DNA of 64,000 bases from JAAYBF01 sp963715445 (GTDB lineage Bacteria; Actinomycetota; Thermoleophilia; Solirubrobacterales; Thermoleophilaceae): the NCBI GenBank assembly GCA_963715445.1, contig OY970240.1:1922001-1986000 (forward strand), written 5' to 3'. The notes beneath the pieces are model-generated. The model ran no database searches. It saw only the letters and a list, made by a program, of their open reading frames with translations, and was not told where the DNA came from. Each line of letters begins with the position of its first letter. Position 1 is the stretch's first letter. Positions 1 through 7,544 of this stretch are shown one piece after another. Position numbers and translations under genes: made by a program.

Positions 1-2
1 AT

Positions 3-479
3 CTCGCGAACCTCGAGAAGATCGGGCTGCTCAAGCGCGATCCGAGCAAGCCGCGGGCGATTGAGCTGCTCGTCGACCGCGCGAAGCGCGTGGTGAGCGG
101 TGGCCCTGGGCTTCCGGTCCTCGGCCAGGTGGCGGCCGGGCAGCCGATGCTCGCGGAGGAGTACGTCGACGAGTACATCGAGGTGCCCAGCATCGCCGGC
201 GGCGACGAAGGCGAGTTCCTCCTTCGCGTGAGCGGCGAGTCGATGATCAACGCGGGTATTCACGACGGCGACCACGTGACGGTCCGCTCGCAGGACACCG
301 CGCGCGACGGGGAGATCATCGTCGCGCTCGTCGGCGATTCGGAGGCCACGGTGAAGCGCTTCTTCAAGGAGAAGGACCACATCAGGCTGCAGCCCGAGAA
401 CGACGAGCTGGAGCCGATCCTGACCAAGGACGTCCAGGTCCTCGGCAAGGTCGTGGGGGTCATGAGGAGGGTCTCATGA
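3..479 (+). CDS. lexA: LexA repressor (SOS regulator), 5'-truncated by the window edge
   Basis: The reading frame is open from base 3, so the N-terminal DNA-binding domain lies mostly outside the window; what remains starts at the end of the winged helix (ANLEKIGLLKRDPSKPRAI). LexA represses SOS genes and cleaves itself when RecA is activated. The S24-type autoprotease domain is complete: the Ala-Gly cleavage site is at nt 135-140 (QVAAGQP), the nucleophile Ser is in GESM near nt 240, and the general-base Lys is in EATVKRF near nt 354. The C-terminus (LGKVVGVMRR) is typical. The stop codon overlaps the ATG of the following zinc-ribbon ORF (ATGA), suggesting translational coupling. The internal ATG-like start near nt 90 is not the true start because family homology continues upstream of it. 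Confidence 0.95.
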   Translation, partial: LANLEKIGLLKRDPSKPRAIELLVDRAKRVVSGGPGLPVLGQVAAGQPMLAEEYVDEYIEVPSIAGGDEGEFLLRVSGESMINAGIHDGDHVTVRSQDTARDGEIIVALVGDSEATVKRFFKEKDHIRLQPENDELEPILTKDVQVLGKVVGVMRRVS

Positions 480-730
480 GCCCCGCTCTCGCGCAGCGCC
501 CGATGCCTCTGTGGGATCACCTTCCCGGCAAGCTCGGTAGGACGGACGGCCCCGCTGCGGCACGTCCGCTCGAACGCTCCAACGGCGGCAGGCTTACGCT
601 CGAGCAGCGGCTCGACAGCGTATGGGAGGGCCTGCGCGCCGGAGGAGCGGCCGAGTGCCCGGTGTGTCACGGGCGCATGGAGCTGCGGAGCTCGGCGCAC
701 TGCGCCGATTGCGGCTCCCGGCTGTCCTGA
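476..730 (+). CDS. Small zinc-ribbon protein downstream of lexA
   Basis: This 84-residue protein starts at an ATG that overlaps the lexA stop (ATGA), so it is probably translated from the same mRNA. The N-terminal half is low-complexity and Pro/Ala/Arg-rich. The C-terminal 30 residues carry two cysteine knuckles, CPVCHGRM and CADCGSRLS, separated by about 13 residues; this is a compact zinc ribbon that would bind one Zn(II). I recognise no named family. Linkage to lexA hints at a role in DNA-damage regulation, but this is only inference. Codon use is like that of its neighbours. Confidence 0.6.
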   Translation: MSPALAQRPMPLWDHLPGKLGRTDGPAAARPLERSNGGRLTLEQRLDSVWEGLRAGGAAECPVCHGRMELRSSAHCADCGSRLS

Positions 731-751
731 CTGCAGGCCGTGTGCCGACCC

Positions 752-780
752 TTGGCGCACCGACTGATCCGGCGTACCAT
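752..780 (+). promoter_or_regulatory. rnpB promoter (-35/-10)
   Basis: TTGGCG (752-757) and TACCAT (775-780) are separated by exactly 17 nt, a housekeeping sigma-70/HrdB-like arrangement. Transcription would begin about 6-8 nt downstream, which is where the predicted 5' end of RNase P RNA lies. Confidence 0.6.
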
Positions 781-784
781 TGAG

Positions 785-1178
785 GGGCTGGTAAGCAGCC
801 GCGGGCGCCGGAGAGAAAACCGGCGTTCGAGGAAAGTCCGGACACCGTAGGGCGGGGTGGTTGGGAAATCCAACCCGGGGAAACCCGCGGGAAAGTGCCA
901 CAGAAATACACCGCCTACGTGGCGGGGCCACACGTGAGCCTCGTCGCCGGCAAGGGTGAAATGGTGCGGTAAGAGCGCACCGGCGTCGTGGTGACACGGC
1001 GGCCAGGCAAACCCCACTCGGTGCAAGGCCAAGCAGGAACGATGACGCTGCCCGCAGAGTTCCAGGTAGGCCGCAGGGCCATGAGGCCCGTGTCGGGCCG
1101 GCAGCGCTCCTCGAGAGCGCGGTACGGCAAGACGCAGATGGATGGTTGCTCACGACAGGATCCGGCTTACAGCCAGCT
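785..1178 (+). ncRNA. rnpB: RNase P RNA component (class A)
   Basis: This is the catalytic RNA that removes 5' leaders from pre-tRNAs. The universally conserved blocks are present in order: GAGGAAAGTCCGGACACC near 830-847, the GTAAGAGCGCACCGG element near 970, the AGCAGGAACGATGACG region near 1033, and the 3' block AGATGGATGGTTGCTC...ACAGGATCCGGCTTACA near 1137-1171. P1 is formed by GCTGG near the 5' end (about 787-791) and CCAGC at 1173-1177. The ends are estimated from P1 pairing and may be off by a few bases. It has its own promoter upstream and an intrinsic terminator directly downstream. Coding potential across this stretch is spurious. Confidence 0.97.
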
Positions 1179-1182
1179 AAGG

Positions 1183-1208
1183 AAAAGCCCCGCTTCGGCG
1201 GGGCTTTT
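1183..1208 (+). terminator. Intrinsic terminator of rnpB
   Basis: A perfect 11-bp stem (AAAAGCCCCGC / GCGGGGCTTTT) closes a TTCG tetraloop and ends in a T run. This is a textbook Rho-independent terminator placed 5 nt after the RNase P RNA 3' end. Confidence 0.9.
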
Positions 1209-1290
1209 CTATTTGGGCGGGCTGTTGTAGCCGGCTTCGGCGGGCATTGGCCGTCCGTGCGTCGCCTGAGTCGATTAGAGTCCCCGGCCG

Positions 1291-1779
1291 ATGGAAGTCA
1301 TCGCTTTCCTCCTGCCGTTCGTCCTGTTCGGCGTACTGGTCGTCTTCATTGCCTTCTCGGGCGGTCCCGGGGCGGCGCGCGAGGCGTACCTGACGCGCGG
1401 CAGCCGCTTCTTCCAGGTTTCGATCGTCGCGATCTACGTGGTCTTCGGCCTGGTGATCCCCGGGCTTGTGCTGGCCAACCGGGAGGACTCAGCCGGTGCG
1501 GTTGGCTCCCTTAGGACGGAGAGCATGACCGAGGAGGAGGAGCAGGGAAAGGGCCTGTTCCGCCAGCAGTGCGCCAGCTGTCACAGCCTCGCGGCGGTCA
1601 ACGCCCGAGGAGTGACGGGGCCGAATCTCGACCGCATCGGGGAGGTCACGCCGGACCGGATCCTCTCCGCCATTCGCCTCGGAGGCACGGGCCAGAAGCG
1701 AATGCCCGCGAAGCTGCTCGAGGGCGAAGAGGCCCACGCCGTGGCCGAGTACGTGGCCAAGGTCGCCGGCAGCAACTAG
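1291..1779 (+). CDS. Membrane-anchored c-type cytochrome
   Basis: A 162-residue protein. Residues about 1-25 and 45-65 are strongly hydrophobic and form two transmembrane segments, with an Arg/Glu-rich loop between them. The C-terminal half is a single class I cytochrome c domain with the haem-binding CASCH motif at about residues 95-99; candidate distal methionine ligands lie near KRMPAKLL. The haem domain would lie on the outer face of the membrane and pass electrons in a respiratory chain, for example to a haem-copper oxidase; no oxidase gene is in the window. The gene is monocistronic. A TAGAGT -10 box (1276-1281) lies only 9 nt before the ATG and there is no Shine-Dalgarno, so the transcript is probably leaderless. 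Confidence 0.85.
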   Translation: MEVIAFLLPFVLFGVLVVFIAFSGGPGAAREAYLTRGSRFFQVSIVAIYVVFGLVIPGLVLANREDSAGAVGSLRTESMTEEEEQGKGLFRQQCASCHSLAAVNARGVTGPNLDRIGEVTPDRILSAIRLGGTGQKRMPAKLLEGEEAHAVAEYVAKVAGSN

Positions 1780-1809
1780 GCGCGCATCACGGCTGGATAT
1801 CCGTCTCGG

Positions 1810-1982
1810 CGTTGTCATGGCCGAGTCGATTGGTAGGATTCCGCCCGTCCATCCAGCCAAAGCTCCATTTCAAAGGGGCGTGGGGGAACCAAAGGCCTTC
1901 TGGCCAGGGGCGAATCGTCGAGAGTTCGACGTAGCGCAGCTCTTTCAGCGCGAGCCCGTCAGCTAACCCCGCAGGCACGACG
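1810..1982 (+). promoter_or_regulatory. c-di-AMP riboswitch (ydaO/yuaA class), copy 1
   Basis: The sequence carries the conserved ydaO blocks in order: P1 5' strand CGTTGT..GCC (1810-1822), GGGGGAACC (1882-1890), GGGGCGAAT (about 1907-1915), a hairpin with CTCTTTCAG, then GCCCGTCAGCTAACCCCG followed by the P1 3' strand GGCACGACG (1974-1982), which pairs with the 5' strand. Known members sense c-di-AMP and usually turn genes off when ligand is bound; in Actinobacteria they precede cell-wall and osmotic-stress genes. It ends 11 nt before the ATG at 1994, so control may be at initiation of translation as well as transcription. The blocks match those of the copy at 12668-12796. Confidence 0.88.
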
Positions 1983-1993
1983 AGAGAGAACCG

Positions 1994-2305
1994 ATGACCC
2001 CCACCGGTGCCCGCGCAACGCGGGCGGATGATCAAGTACCGATGCCCGCCACCCGCCGCCTTCACCTGGCGGAGGCAGAGGCTGCCCCTGGCTACGCAGG
2101 CGGCTACGAGAGCCCTTACTCCCACTCTGAGGGGGGAAGGCGCACCGTGGTCATAACGGGGCATCCCGTGCCGGCCAGGCGCCGTGTACCGCGTGCGCAG
2201 GCTCAGATCCAGGCCAGGCCTGATCGCGTGGCGCTGTGGGCGGTGGGCTTGGGCCTGCTGCTCGTCTTCATGGCCGTCGCCACGGCCAATGCCGTGCCCG
2301 CCTAG
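1994..2305 (+). CDS. Small C-terminally membrane-anchored protein under c-di-AMP riboswitch control
   Basis: A 103-residue protein starting at the first ATG after the riboswitch, preceded by a purine-rich GAGAGAGAA. Residues 1-75 are polar, rich in Arg/Ala/Pro, with no recognisable domain. Residues about 78-103 form one hydrophobic helix (VALWAVGLGLLLVFMAVATA) that ends the protein, preceded by an Arg/Gln-rich stretch, so the bulk probably stays in the cytoplasm. I do not recognise the family. The c-di-AMP riboswitch suggests a role in cell envelope or turgor. The region 2306-2449 after it shows no further gene. Confidence 0.6.
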   Translation: MTPTGARATRADDQVPMPATRRLHLAEAEAAPGYAGGYESPYSHSEGGRRTVVITGHPVPARRRVPRAQAQIQARPDRVALWAVGLGLLLVFMAVATANAVPA

Positions 2306-2449
2306 AGCGCCCAGCTCTCCGCCTCGATTCACCAGTCGCTCGCAGGCCTCTCCAAGGCCGCTGCCCAGCCGATCCTGAAAGGGGTTGGCACCCGGGCCGA
2401 GTAGGAGTATCCTTACTCTCTGTAAGCGACAGCAGGAAGTGGGCGGCTG

Positions 2450-3013
2450 ATGAAGACGAAGGAGAGCAGGTTCCAAGTCCACGACGAGTTGACCGCGCCT
2501 GAGCGCAGCGTGCCCGTTCTCAAGGGAGCGCTGGCCGGAGGGGGGCAGCTCTCGAACATCGTCGGCGTGCTCGCCGGGTCGCCGGCGGCTCTGCGCGCGT
2601 ATGCCCGCTTCCGCTCGGAGCTGAGGCAGGGGGAGCTGCCGCTCAAGACGCAGCAGCGCATCGCCTTGGCGGTGGCCGAGCATCAGCACAGCGAGTACGC
2701 GCTCTCGACGTTGCAGCGCACGGCCCGCGAGTCCGGGCTCGGGCTCGACGAGATCGCCCTGGCGCGCCGGTTCGACTCCGACGACGAGCGCGAGGCGATG
2801 CTGCTCCGCTACGTCAAGGCGCTGCTGGAGACCGACGGACCGCCGCCGCTCCACGTACACGAGGAGGCGCGTGAGGCCGGCTGGGACGACGAGCAGATCC
2901 TCGAGGCCGTGGCCCACGTCGCGGTGCACAGCTTCGCGAACATCGTGACGCGCGCCGGCAACGTCCCGCGCGACGGCTCGGTGGAAGAGTCGCGGCTCGT
3001 ACAGGCGGCCTAG
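2450..3013 (+). CDS. AhpD/carboxymuconolactone decarboxylase-like protein lacking the CxxC
   Basis: A 187-residue all-helical protein with the AhpD-like core: LSNIVGVLAGSPAALRAYARF near residues 35-55, followed by LPLKTQQRIALAVAEHQH near 65-80, as in alkylhydroperoxidase/carboxymuconolactone decarboxylase relatives. In active AhpD the helix after this carries E-x-x-C-x-x-C; here the position reads EHQHSEYALS, so both cysteines are missing. Peroxidase activity by the usual mechanism is therefore unlikely, and it may bind a small molecule or act as a decarboxylase-like enzyme. The gene stands alone between the riboswitch unit and an HxlR regulator; regulation by that HxlR protein is possible but not shown. 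Confidence 0.75.
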   Translation: MKTKESRFQVHDELTAPERSVPVLKGALAGGGQLSNIVGVLAGSPAALRAYARFRSELRQGELPLKTQQRIALAVAEHQHSEYALSTLQRTARESGLGLDEIALARRFDSDDEREAMLLRYVKALLETDGPPPLHVHEEAREAGWDDEQILEAVAHVAVHSFANIVTRAGNVPRDGSVEESRLVQAA

Positions 3014-3081
3014 ATCGTGACCCGGCCCCGGAACCGAGACGCTCACCGGCTGCGCCGGTCCGTCCTCTAGGATTGAACGTC

Positions 3082-3456
3082 ATGGCTGTCGGGGCTCAGA
3101 CGGCGACGGGACGTGCCTCCAACGGAGGCGAGGCGGATCCGGCGGCGGATGGTCGGAGCCCCTGTTGCTCCCTCTATCACCACGCCGTCGAGCTGATCGG
3201 CAGGCGCTGGACCGGTGCGATCCTCCTGGTCCTCACCGACGGCCCGCTGCGCTTCTCCGAGATAGGCCAGCTCGTGCCCGACCTCTCGGACAGGCTCCTC
3301 TCCGAGCGCTTGAAGGAGCTGGAGGCGGAGGCGATCGTGGAACGCTGCGTGTACGACGAGGCGCCGGTACGCGTGGAGTACGTCCTGACGATTAAGGGAC
3401 GCGCGCTCGAGCCTGCGCTGCTCGAGCTCAAGAGCTGGTCGCACCGCTACCGCTGA
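3082..3456 (+). CDS. HxlR-family winged-helix transcriptional regulator
   Basis: About 124 residues. The HxlR signature is clear: CCSLYHHAVELIGRRWTGAI, then LRFSEIGQLVPDLSDRLLSE for the recognition helix region, then the wing near VRVEYVLTIKGRAL. The N-terminal cysteine pair is the usual redox- or electrophile-sensing site of this family. The ATG at 3082 was chosen over TTG 3073 because a TAGGAT -10 box occupies 3068-3073, leaving 8 nt before the ATG, which points to a leaderless message. Likely targets are adjacent genes, for example the AhpD-like gene upstream; this is inference. Confidence 0.87.
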   Translation: MAVGAQTATGRASNGGEADPAADGRSPCCSLYHHAVELIGRRWTGAILLVLTDGPLRFSEIGQLVPDLSDRLLSERLKELEAEAIVERCVYDEAPVRVEYVLTIKGRALEPALLELKSWSHRYR

Positions 3457-3540
3457 GCGCCGTACACGAGTCGGGACGGCGTCCCTTGCGGAGACCGTTA
3501 GCCTTGTGCGCCTTCCACGCCGCTACATCGAAAGGGAGCC

Positions 3541-4896
3541 ATGGCCATGGCCGATCAGCCCAAGACCGCCGACGACGTCAAGGCAATCGTCGCCGAACGG
3601 GACATCCGCTTCATCCGGCTCTGGTTCACGGACATCCTCGGGCAGCTCAAGAGCTTCTCGATCAACGCGGCCGAGCTTGAGAACGCCTTCGAGGGCGGGA
3701 TGGGCTTCGACGGGTCTTCGATCACGGGCTTCAACGCGATCGAGGAGTCCGACATGGTGGCGATGCCGGACCCCTCGACCTTCGCCGTGCTGCCATGGCG
3801 TCCGGAGGACAAGGGCGTCGGCCGGCTCTTCTGCGACGTCCTCACGCCGAACCGCGAGCCCTATGAGGGAGATCCCCGTCACGTCCTGAGGCGCGCGCTC
3901 GCGAGGGCGGAGGACATGGGCTTCGACACCTTCAACGTCGGCCCGGAGCTCGAGTACTTCTATTTCCGCAACGCGCGCCCGGAGTCGGGCCGCCCGGAGA
4001 TCCTCGACGAGGGCGGGTACTTCGACCTCACGACGCTCGACGCGGGCTCGGACGTTCGCCGCGAGACCGTGCTGGCGCTCGAGGAGCTTGGCATCCACGT
4101 GGAGTACACCCACCACGAGGTCGGGCCCTCGCAGCACGAGATCGACATGCGCTACGCGCCGGCCCTGAAGATGGCCGACGACTGCATGACCTACCGCATC
4201 ACGGTCAAGGAATACGCCATGAAGTACGGCTGGCACGCGACCTTCATGCCCAAGCCGCTTTTCGGCGAGAACGGCTCCGGGATGCACACCCACCAGTCGC
4301 TCTTCAAGGACGGCCGCAACGCCTTCTTCGACGGTGACGACCAGTACTACCTCTCGGACGTCGGCAAGGCGTTCATCGCCGGCCAGCTCAAGCACGCCCG
4401 CGAGATCTCCTCGGTGTTCGCCCAGTGGGTCAACTCCTACAAGCGCCTGGTGCCGGGCTACGAGGCGCCCGTGTACTGCGCATGGTCGCGCCGCAATCGC
4501 TCAGCGCTCGTGCGGGTGCCGCTCTACCACCCCGGCAAGGAGCAGACGACCCGCATGGAGCTGCGCTGCCCCGACCCCTCCTGCAACCCCTATCTGACCT
4601 TCGCCATCCTGCTGCAGGCCGGCCTGGAGGGCATCGAGAAGGGGTACGAGTTGCCCGAGCCGATGGAGAAGAACCTCTACCACCTGTCGCCCGACGAGCG
4701 CAAGCGACTCGGGATCGAGCAGCTCCCGGAGACCCTCGGCGAGGCCATCGAGCTGACCGCCGAGTCCGAGCTGGTGCTGCGGACCTTCGGCGAGCACATC
4801 TTCAACCGCTACGTCGAGATCAAGCGCCAGGAGTGGGAGGACTACCGCGTGCAGGTCACGCAGTGGGAGCTCGACCGCTACCTCCCCGTCTTGTAG
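3541..4896 (+). CDS. glnA: Glutamine synthetase type I (alpha-like)
   Basis: A 451-residue enzyme that makes glutamine from glutamate, ammonia and ATP in the cytoplasm. Family landmarks: GFDGSSITGF near residue 55, the metal/Glu motif VGPELEYFYF near 132, EVGPSQHEIDMRY near 195, the ATP-binding GSGMHTHQSLF near 244, the NSYKRLVPGYEAPVY loop near 297 and the C-terminal RTFGEHIFNRYVEIKR. The length matches the I-alpha subtype and it lacks the extra segment of adenylylated I-beta enzymes. A Tyr is present in the KNLYHLSPDE loop, but adenylylation cannot be inferred from this. An AAAGGGAG Shine-Dalgarno lies just before ATG 3541. A second ATG two codons later is an alternative start. Confidence 0.96.
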   Translation: MAMADQPKTADDVKAIVAERDIRFIRLWFTDILGQLKSFSINAAELENAFEGGMGFDGSSITGFNAIEESDMVAMPDPSTFAVLPWRPEDKGVGRLFCDVLTPNREPYEGDPRHVLRRALARAEDMGFDTFNVGPELEYFYFRNARPESGRPEILDEGGYFDLTTLDAGSDVRRETVLALEELGIHVEYTHHEVGPSQHEIDMRYAPALKMADDCMTYRITVKEYAMKYGWHATFMPKPLFGENGSGMHTHQSLFKDGRNAFFDGDDQYYLSDVGKAFIAGQLKHAREISSVFAQWVNSYKRLVPGYEAPVYCAWSRRNRSALVRVPLYHPGKEQTTRMELRCPDPSCNPYLTFAILLQAGLEGIEKGYELPEPMEKNLYHLSPDERKRLGIEQLPETLGEAIELTAESELVLRTFGEHIFNRYVEIKRQEWEDYRVQVTQWELDRYLPVL

Positions 4897-4897
4897 C

Positions 4898-4964
4898 CGT
4901 CTGGCGGTGTCCTCGGTCGCTCGTGTGCTGGCGCACACGTCGCTCCCTGCGTCCTGGCCAGACG
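4898..4964. terminator. Nested inverted repeat between convergent glnA and MMPL gene
   Basis: An outer 8-bp stem, CGTCTGGC (4898-4905) with GCCAGACG (4957-4964), encloses an inner perfect hairpin, CGTGTGC-TGGC-GCACACG (4922-4939). It lies between two convergent genes and probably acts as a bidirectional terminator or mRNA 3'-end stabiliser. It lacks a T run, so Rho-independent termination is not certain. Confidence 0.5.
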
Positions 4965-4985
4965 ACTCCAGGTAGAGCTCCGAGG

Positions 4986-7544
4986 TCAGGTGGCGGTGGG
5001 TGTGGCAGGCTGCTCGGCCGGCGGCTCGGGCTTCGCGCCGCCGTCGGTGCGGGACAGCTTTGAGGGCCACCAGAACTTCGGGCCGAGCTGCAGCGCGATC
5101 GCCGGGACGAGCACGCTGCGCACCAGGAACGTGTCCAGCAGGACGCCGAAGGCGACCACGAAGCCGATCTCGGTGAGGAACACGAGCGGGAGCACGGCGA
5201 GCACGGAGAAGGTCCCGGCGAGCACGATCCCGGCGCTCGTGATCACGCCACCGGTGACGGCGAGTGCTCGCAGGATGCCCTGCTGGGTGCCGTGCTTGAG
5301 CGTCTCCTCACGCGCCCGCGCGATCAGGAAGATGTTGTAGTCGACCCCCAACGCAACCAGGAAGACGAAGGCGAACAGCGGCAGCGAGGGATCGGAGCCG
5401 GGGAACCCGAAGAGCACGTCGAAGGCGAAGTAGCCCACCCCGAGCGCAGCCAGGAAGCTCAGGATCACGGTCCCGATCAGGACCAGTGGAGCCATCAGGG
5501 AGCGCAGCAGCAGGACCAGGATCAGCAGGACGACCACCAGGACGATCGGCGGGATCACCTTGGAGTCCCAGGCGGCGGCCTCGCGCACGTCGAACTCGAC
5601 CGCGGTCGCGCCGCCGACGAGGGTGTCGGGCGCCACGCCGTCTGCGGCTGAGCGGATCGGCTCCACGAGGTCGTAGGCCTCGGTCGAATACGGCTGCGGC
5701 TCGAGGGTGGCCTGGACCAGAACCCCGTCCCTGCCCTCGGCCACCGGAGGCGAGACGGCCTCCACGCCATCGACCCCCTCTACCGCGCGGGACACCGCGG
5801 CGACGTCTGCGGGGTCGCGGACGATGATGTCGGTGGGAGCGCCGGAGCCCGCCGCGAAGCTCTTGCTGAGGATCTTCTGGCCCTCCACGGACTCCACCGC
5901 GGTGCGATAGGCATCGTTGCTGGTGAGGTTCGTGGAGAAGAAGGCGAGCCCCGCGCACATGAAGAGCAGCACTGCGAGCGAGCCCATCATCACCCGCTTG
6001 GGCCTCGCCGCAACGCGGTCTCCCACGCGCTTCCAGAGGCCGTGGGTCGCATCGGCGAGGTGCTCGCGGCGGTAGCGGCGCAGCTCGTACGGGCGGAAGA
6101 AGACCCTGTCGAGTGGGCCGACGATCAGCGAGGGGAAGCGCCAATCGGTGAACCAGCGCACCACCAGCGCGGTCAGCAGCTTGACCAGCAGGTTGAGCAG
6201 AACGAGCGGCAGCAGGACGAGGACGACGAGCCCGGCGAGGATCACTCTGCCGAGCGCGCTTGCCCTGGAGCCCTCGACGATGTGGCGGCGGCTCCAGTCT
6301 GGGATGCCGGCCTCCGTCGGCGCGGTGTCGGGCGTCTGGGGCACGAAGGGCCAGAAGGCGCGCCGGCCGAAGACCGTGAGCAGCGCGGGCAGCAGCGTCA
6401 GCATCGAGAGCGCCGCGCAGAACACCCCGAGCGCGCCGATCGGGCCGAGCCCCGAGGTGCCGTTGACCTTGGCGATCGTGAGGCAGAAGAGGGCGGCGAT
6501 CACGGTCGCGGCTGACGCGAATATCGCCGGACCGGCCGAGCGCAGGGCGGTCTGCATCGCCTCGTGCTTGTCGGCGGTGTGGTGGAGCTCCTCCCGATAT
6601 CGCGCCACGAGCAGCAGCGCGTAGTCGGTGCCCGCCCCGAGCACGAGGATCGACATGATCGAGCTGGACTGCCCGTTGATCGTCACGCCGAGCTCCGAGA
6701 TGCCGTATCCCAGCGACTGGGAGAGCATCTCGGCGAAGACCACGGCCACGAGCGGGATCAGGAAGAAGATCGGCGATCGGTAGATCGCGATCAGGAGGAA
6801 GATCACCAGGCTGACGGCCGCCAGCAGCAGCGTCGAGTCGATGCTCTCGAAGACCTCGATCGCGTCGGCGGCGTAGCCCGCGCCGCCCGTGACCTTCACC
6901 TCGAGGCCGTTGCCCGGGTCGGAGACGATGTCGCGCCAGTCCGAGATCGGGTCGAGGATCGTGTCCGCCTCGCCGTCGCCCTTCAGATAGGCCGTGACGA
7001 TCGCGGCCTTGCCGTCCGGTGAGCAGAGCGGGCCTACGAACGGGGCGTAGCCGGAGGGCTGGCCTTCGACCGCGGTGGTCGGGCTGCCGCAGCCCGGTGG
7101 CAGGCTCGCGGCGCTTGCGCTGCCGGGCGGAGCTCCCTCTGCGGCCGCGGGATCCTGACTGCCGGCGGCGTCGCCATGAGACCCACCGGCCGCAGCGGTC
7201 GCGCCGTCGGTCACCACGCCTGGGTAGCGCTTCTTGGTCAGGCGAGCGGCGTCCTCTTGGATCTTGCGTCGGTCGGCGGCGGTCAGGCCGGTGTCGCGGC
7301 GGTAGACGATCACCGCGGGCGCGAGCTCGCCGCCCTGGAGATCCTCGGTGGCCGTCAGCGCCTTGGTGGACTCCGCATCGCCTGGCAGGAACGAGGTCGA
7401 CTCGTTCTTCTCGGCATCCGAGAACTTCGTCGGCAGGTCGGCTGGGCCGACGGCGATGAAGATCCCGACGATCCAGATCGCGAAGACGAGCCACTTGGCT
7501 CGGCGTCTGGCGGGCAGGGCGAAGATGGAGCGACGCTCAGACAT
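4986..7544 (-). CDS. MMPL/RND-family membrane transporter
   Basis: An 852-residue polytopic protein with the MMPL layout: one N-terminal helix (WLVFAIWIVGIFIAVG), a large extracytoplasmic loop with a low-complexity Ala/Gly/Ser/Pro insert (about residues 112-150), a first bundle of helices near residues 235-400, a central basic cytoplasmic stretch, a second extracytoplasmic domain (about 545-660) and a second helix bundle containing the FVFLVALGVDYNIFLIARAREE motif typical of RND/MMPL pumps. The equivalent GTDYALLLVARYREE lies in the first half. In Actinobacteria such proteins export lipids or hydrophobic compounds using the proton gradient; the substrate is unknown. The gene follows the M28 peptidase gene by 24 nt and is probably cotranscribed with it. 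Confidence 0.88.
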   Translation of the reverse strand: MSERRSIFALPARRRAKWLVFAIWIVGIFIAVGPADLPTKFSDAEKNESTSFLPGDAESTKALTATEDLQGGELAPAVIVYRRDTGLTAADRRKIQEDAARLTKKRYPGVVTDGATAAAGGSHGDAAGSQDPAAAEGAPPGSASAASLPPGCGSPTTAVEGQPSGYAPFVGPLCSPDGKAAIVTAYLKGDGEADTILDPISDWRDIVSDPGNGLEVKVTGGAGYAADAIEVFESIDSTLLLAAVSLVIFLLIAIYRSPIFFLIPLVAVVFAEMLSQSLGYGISELGVTINGQSSSIMSILVLGAGTDYALLLVARYREELHHTADKHEAMQTALRSAGPAIFASAATVIAALFCLTIAKVNGTSGLGPIGALGVFCAALSMLTLLPALLTVFGRRAFWPFVPQTPDTAPTEAGIPDWSRRHIVEGSRASALGRVILAGLVVLVLLPLVLLNLLVKLLTALVVRWFTDWRFPSLIVGPLDRVFFRPYELRRYRREHLADATHGLWKRVGDRVAARPKRVMMGSLAVLLFMCAGLAFFSTNLTSNDAYRTAVESVEGQKILSKSFAAGSGAPTDIIVRDPADVAAVSRAVEGVDGVEAVSPPVAEGRDGVLVQATLEPQPYSTEAYDLVEPIRSAADGVAPDTLVGGATAVEFDVREAAAWDSKVIPPIVLVVVLLILVLLLRSLMAPLVLIGTVILSFLAALGVGYFAFDVLFGFPGSDPSLPLFAFVFLVALGVDYNIFLIARAREETLKHGTQQGILRALAVTGGVITSAGIVLAGTFSVLAVLPLVFLTEIGFVVAFGVLLDTFLVRSVLVPAIALQLGPKFWWPSKLSRTDGGAKPEPPAEQPATPTAT

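Noticed and set aside
260..1153. Minus-strand frame across lexA and rnpB
   Set aside because: It is antisense to the RNase P RNA and lexA, with no recognisable protein pattern.
1787..3046. A 419-codon minus-strand frame opposite the riboswitch and AhpD-like gene
   Set aside because: No domain, and it runs antisense to a well-supported riboswitch and protein gene.
5308..7494. A 728-codon open frame on the minus strand within the MMPL gene
   Set aside because: Its composition (Arg/Gly/Asp runs) is that of a shifted frame in GC-rich DNA; the overlapping frame has clear MMPL motifs and membrane helices.
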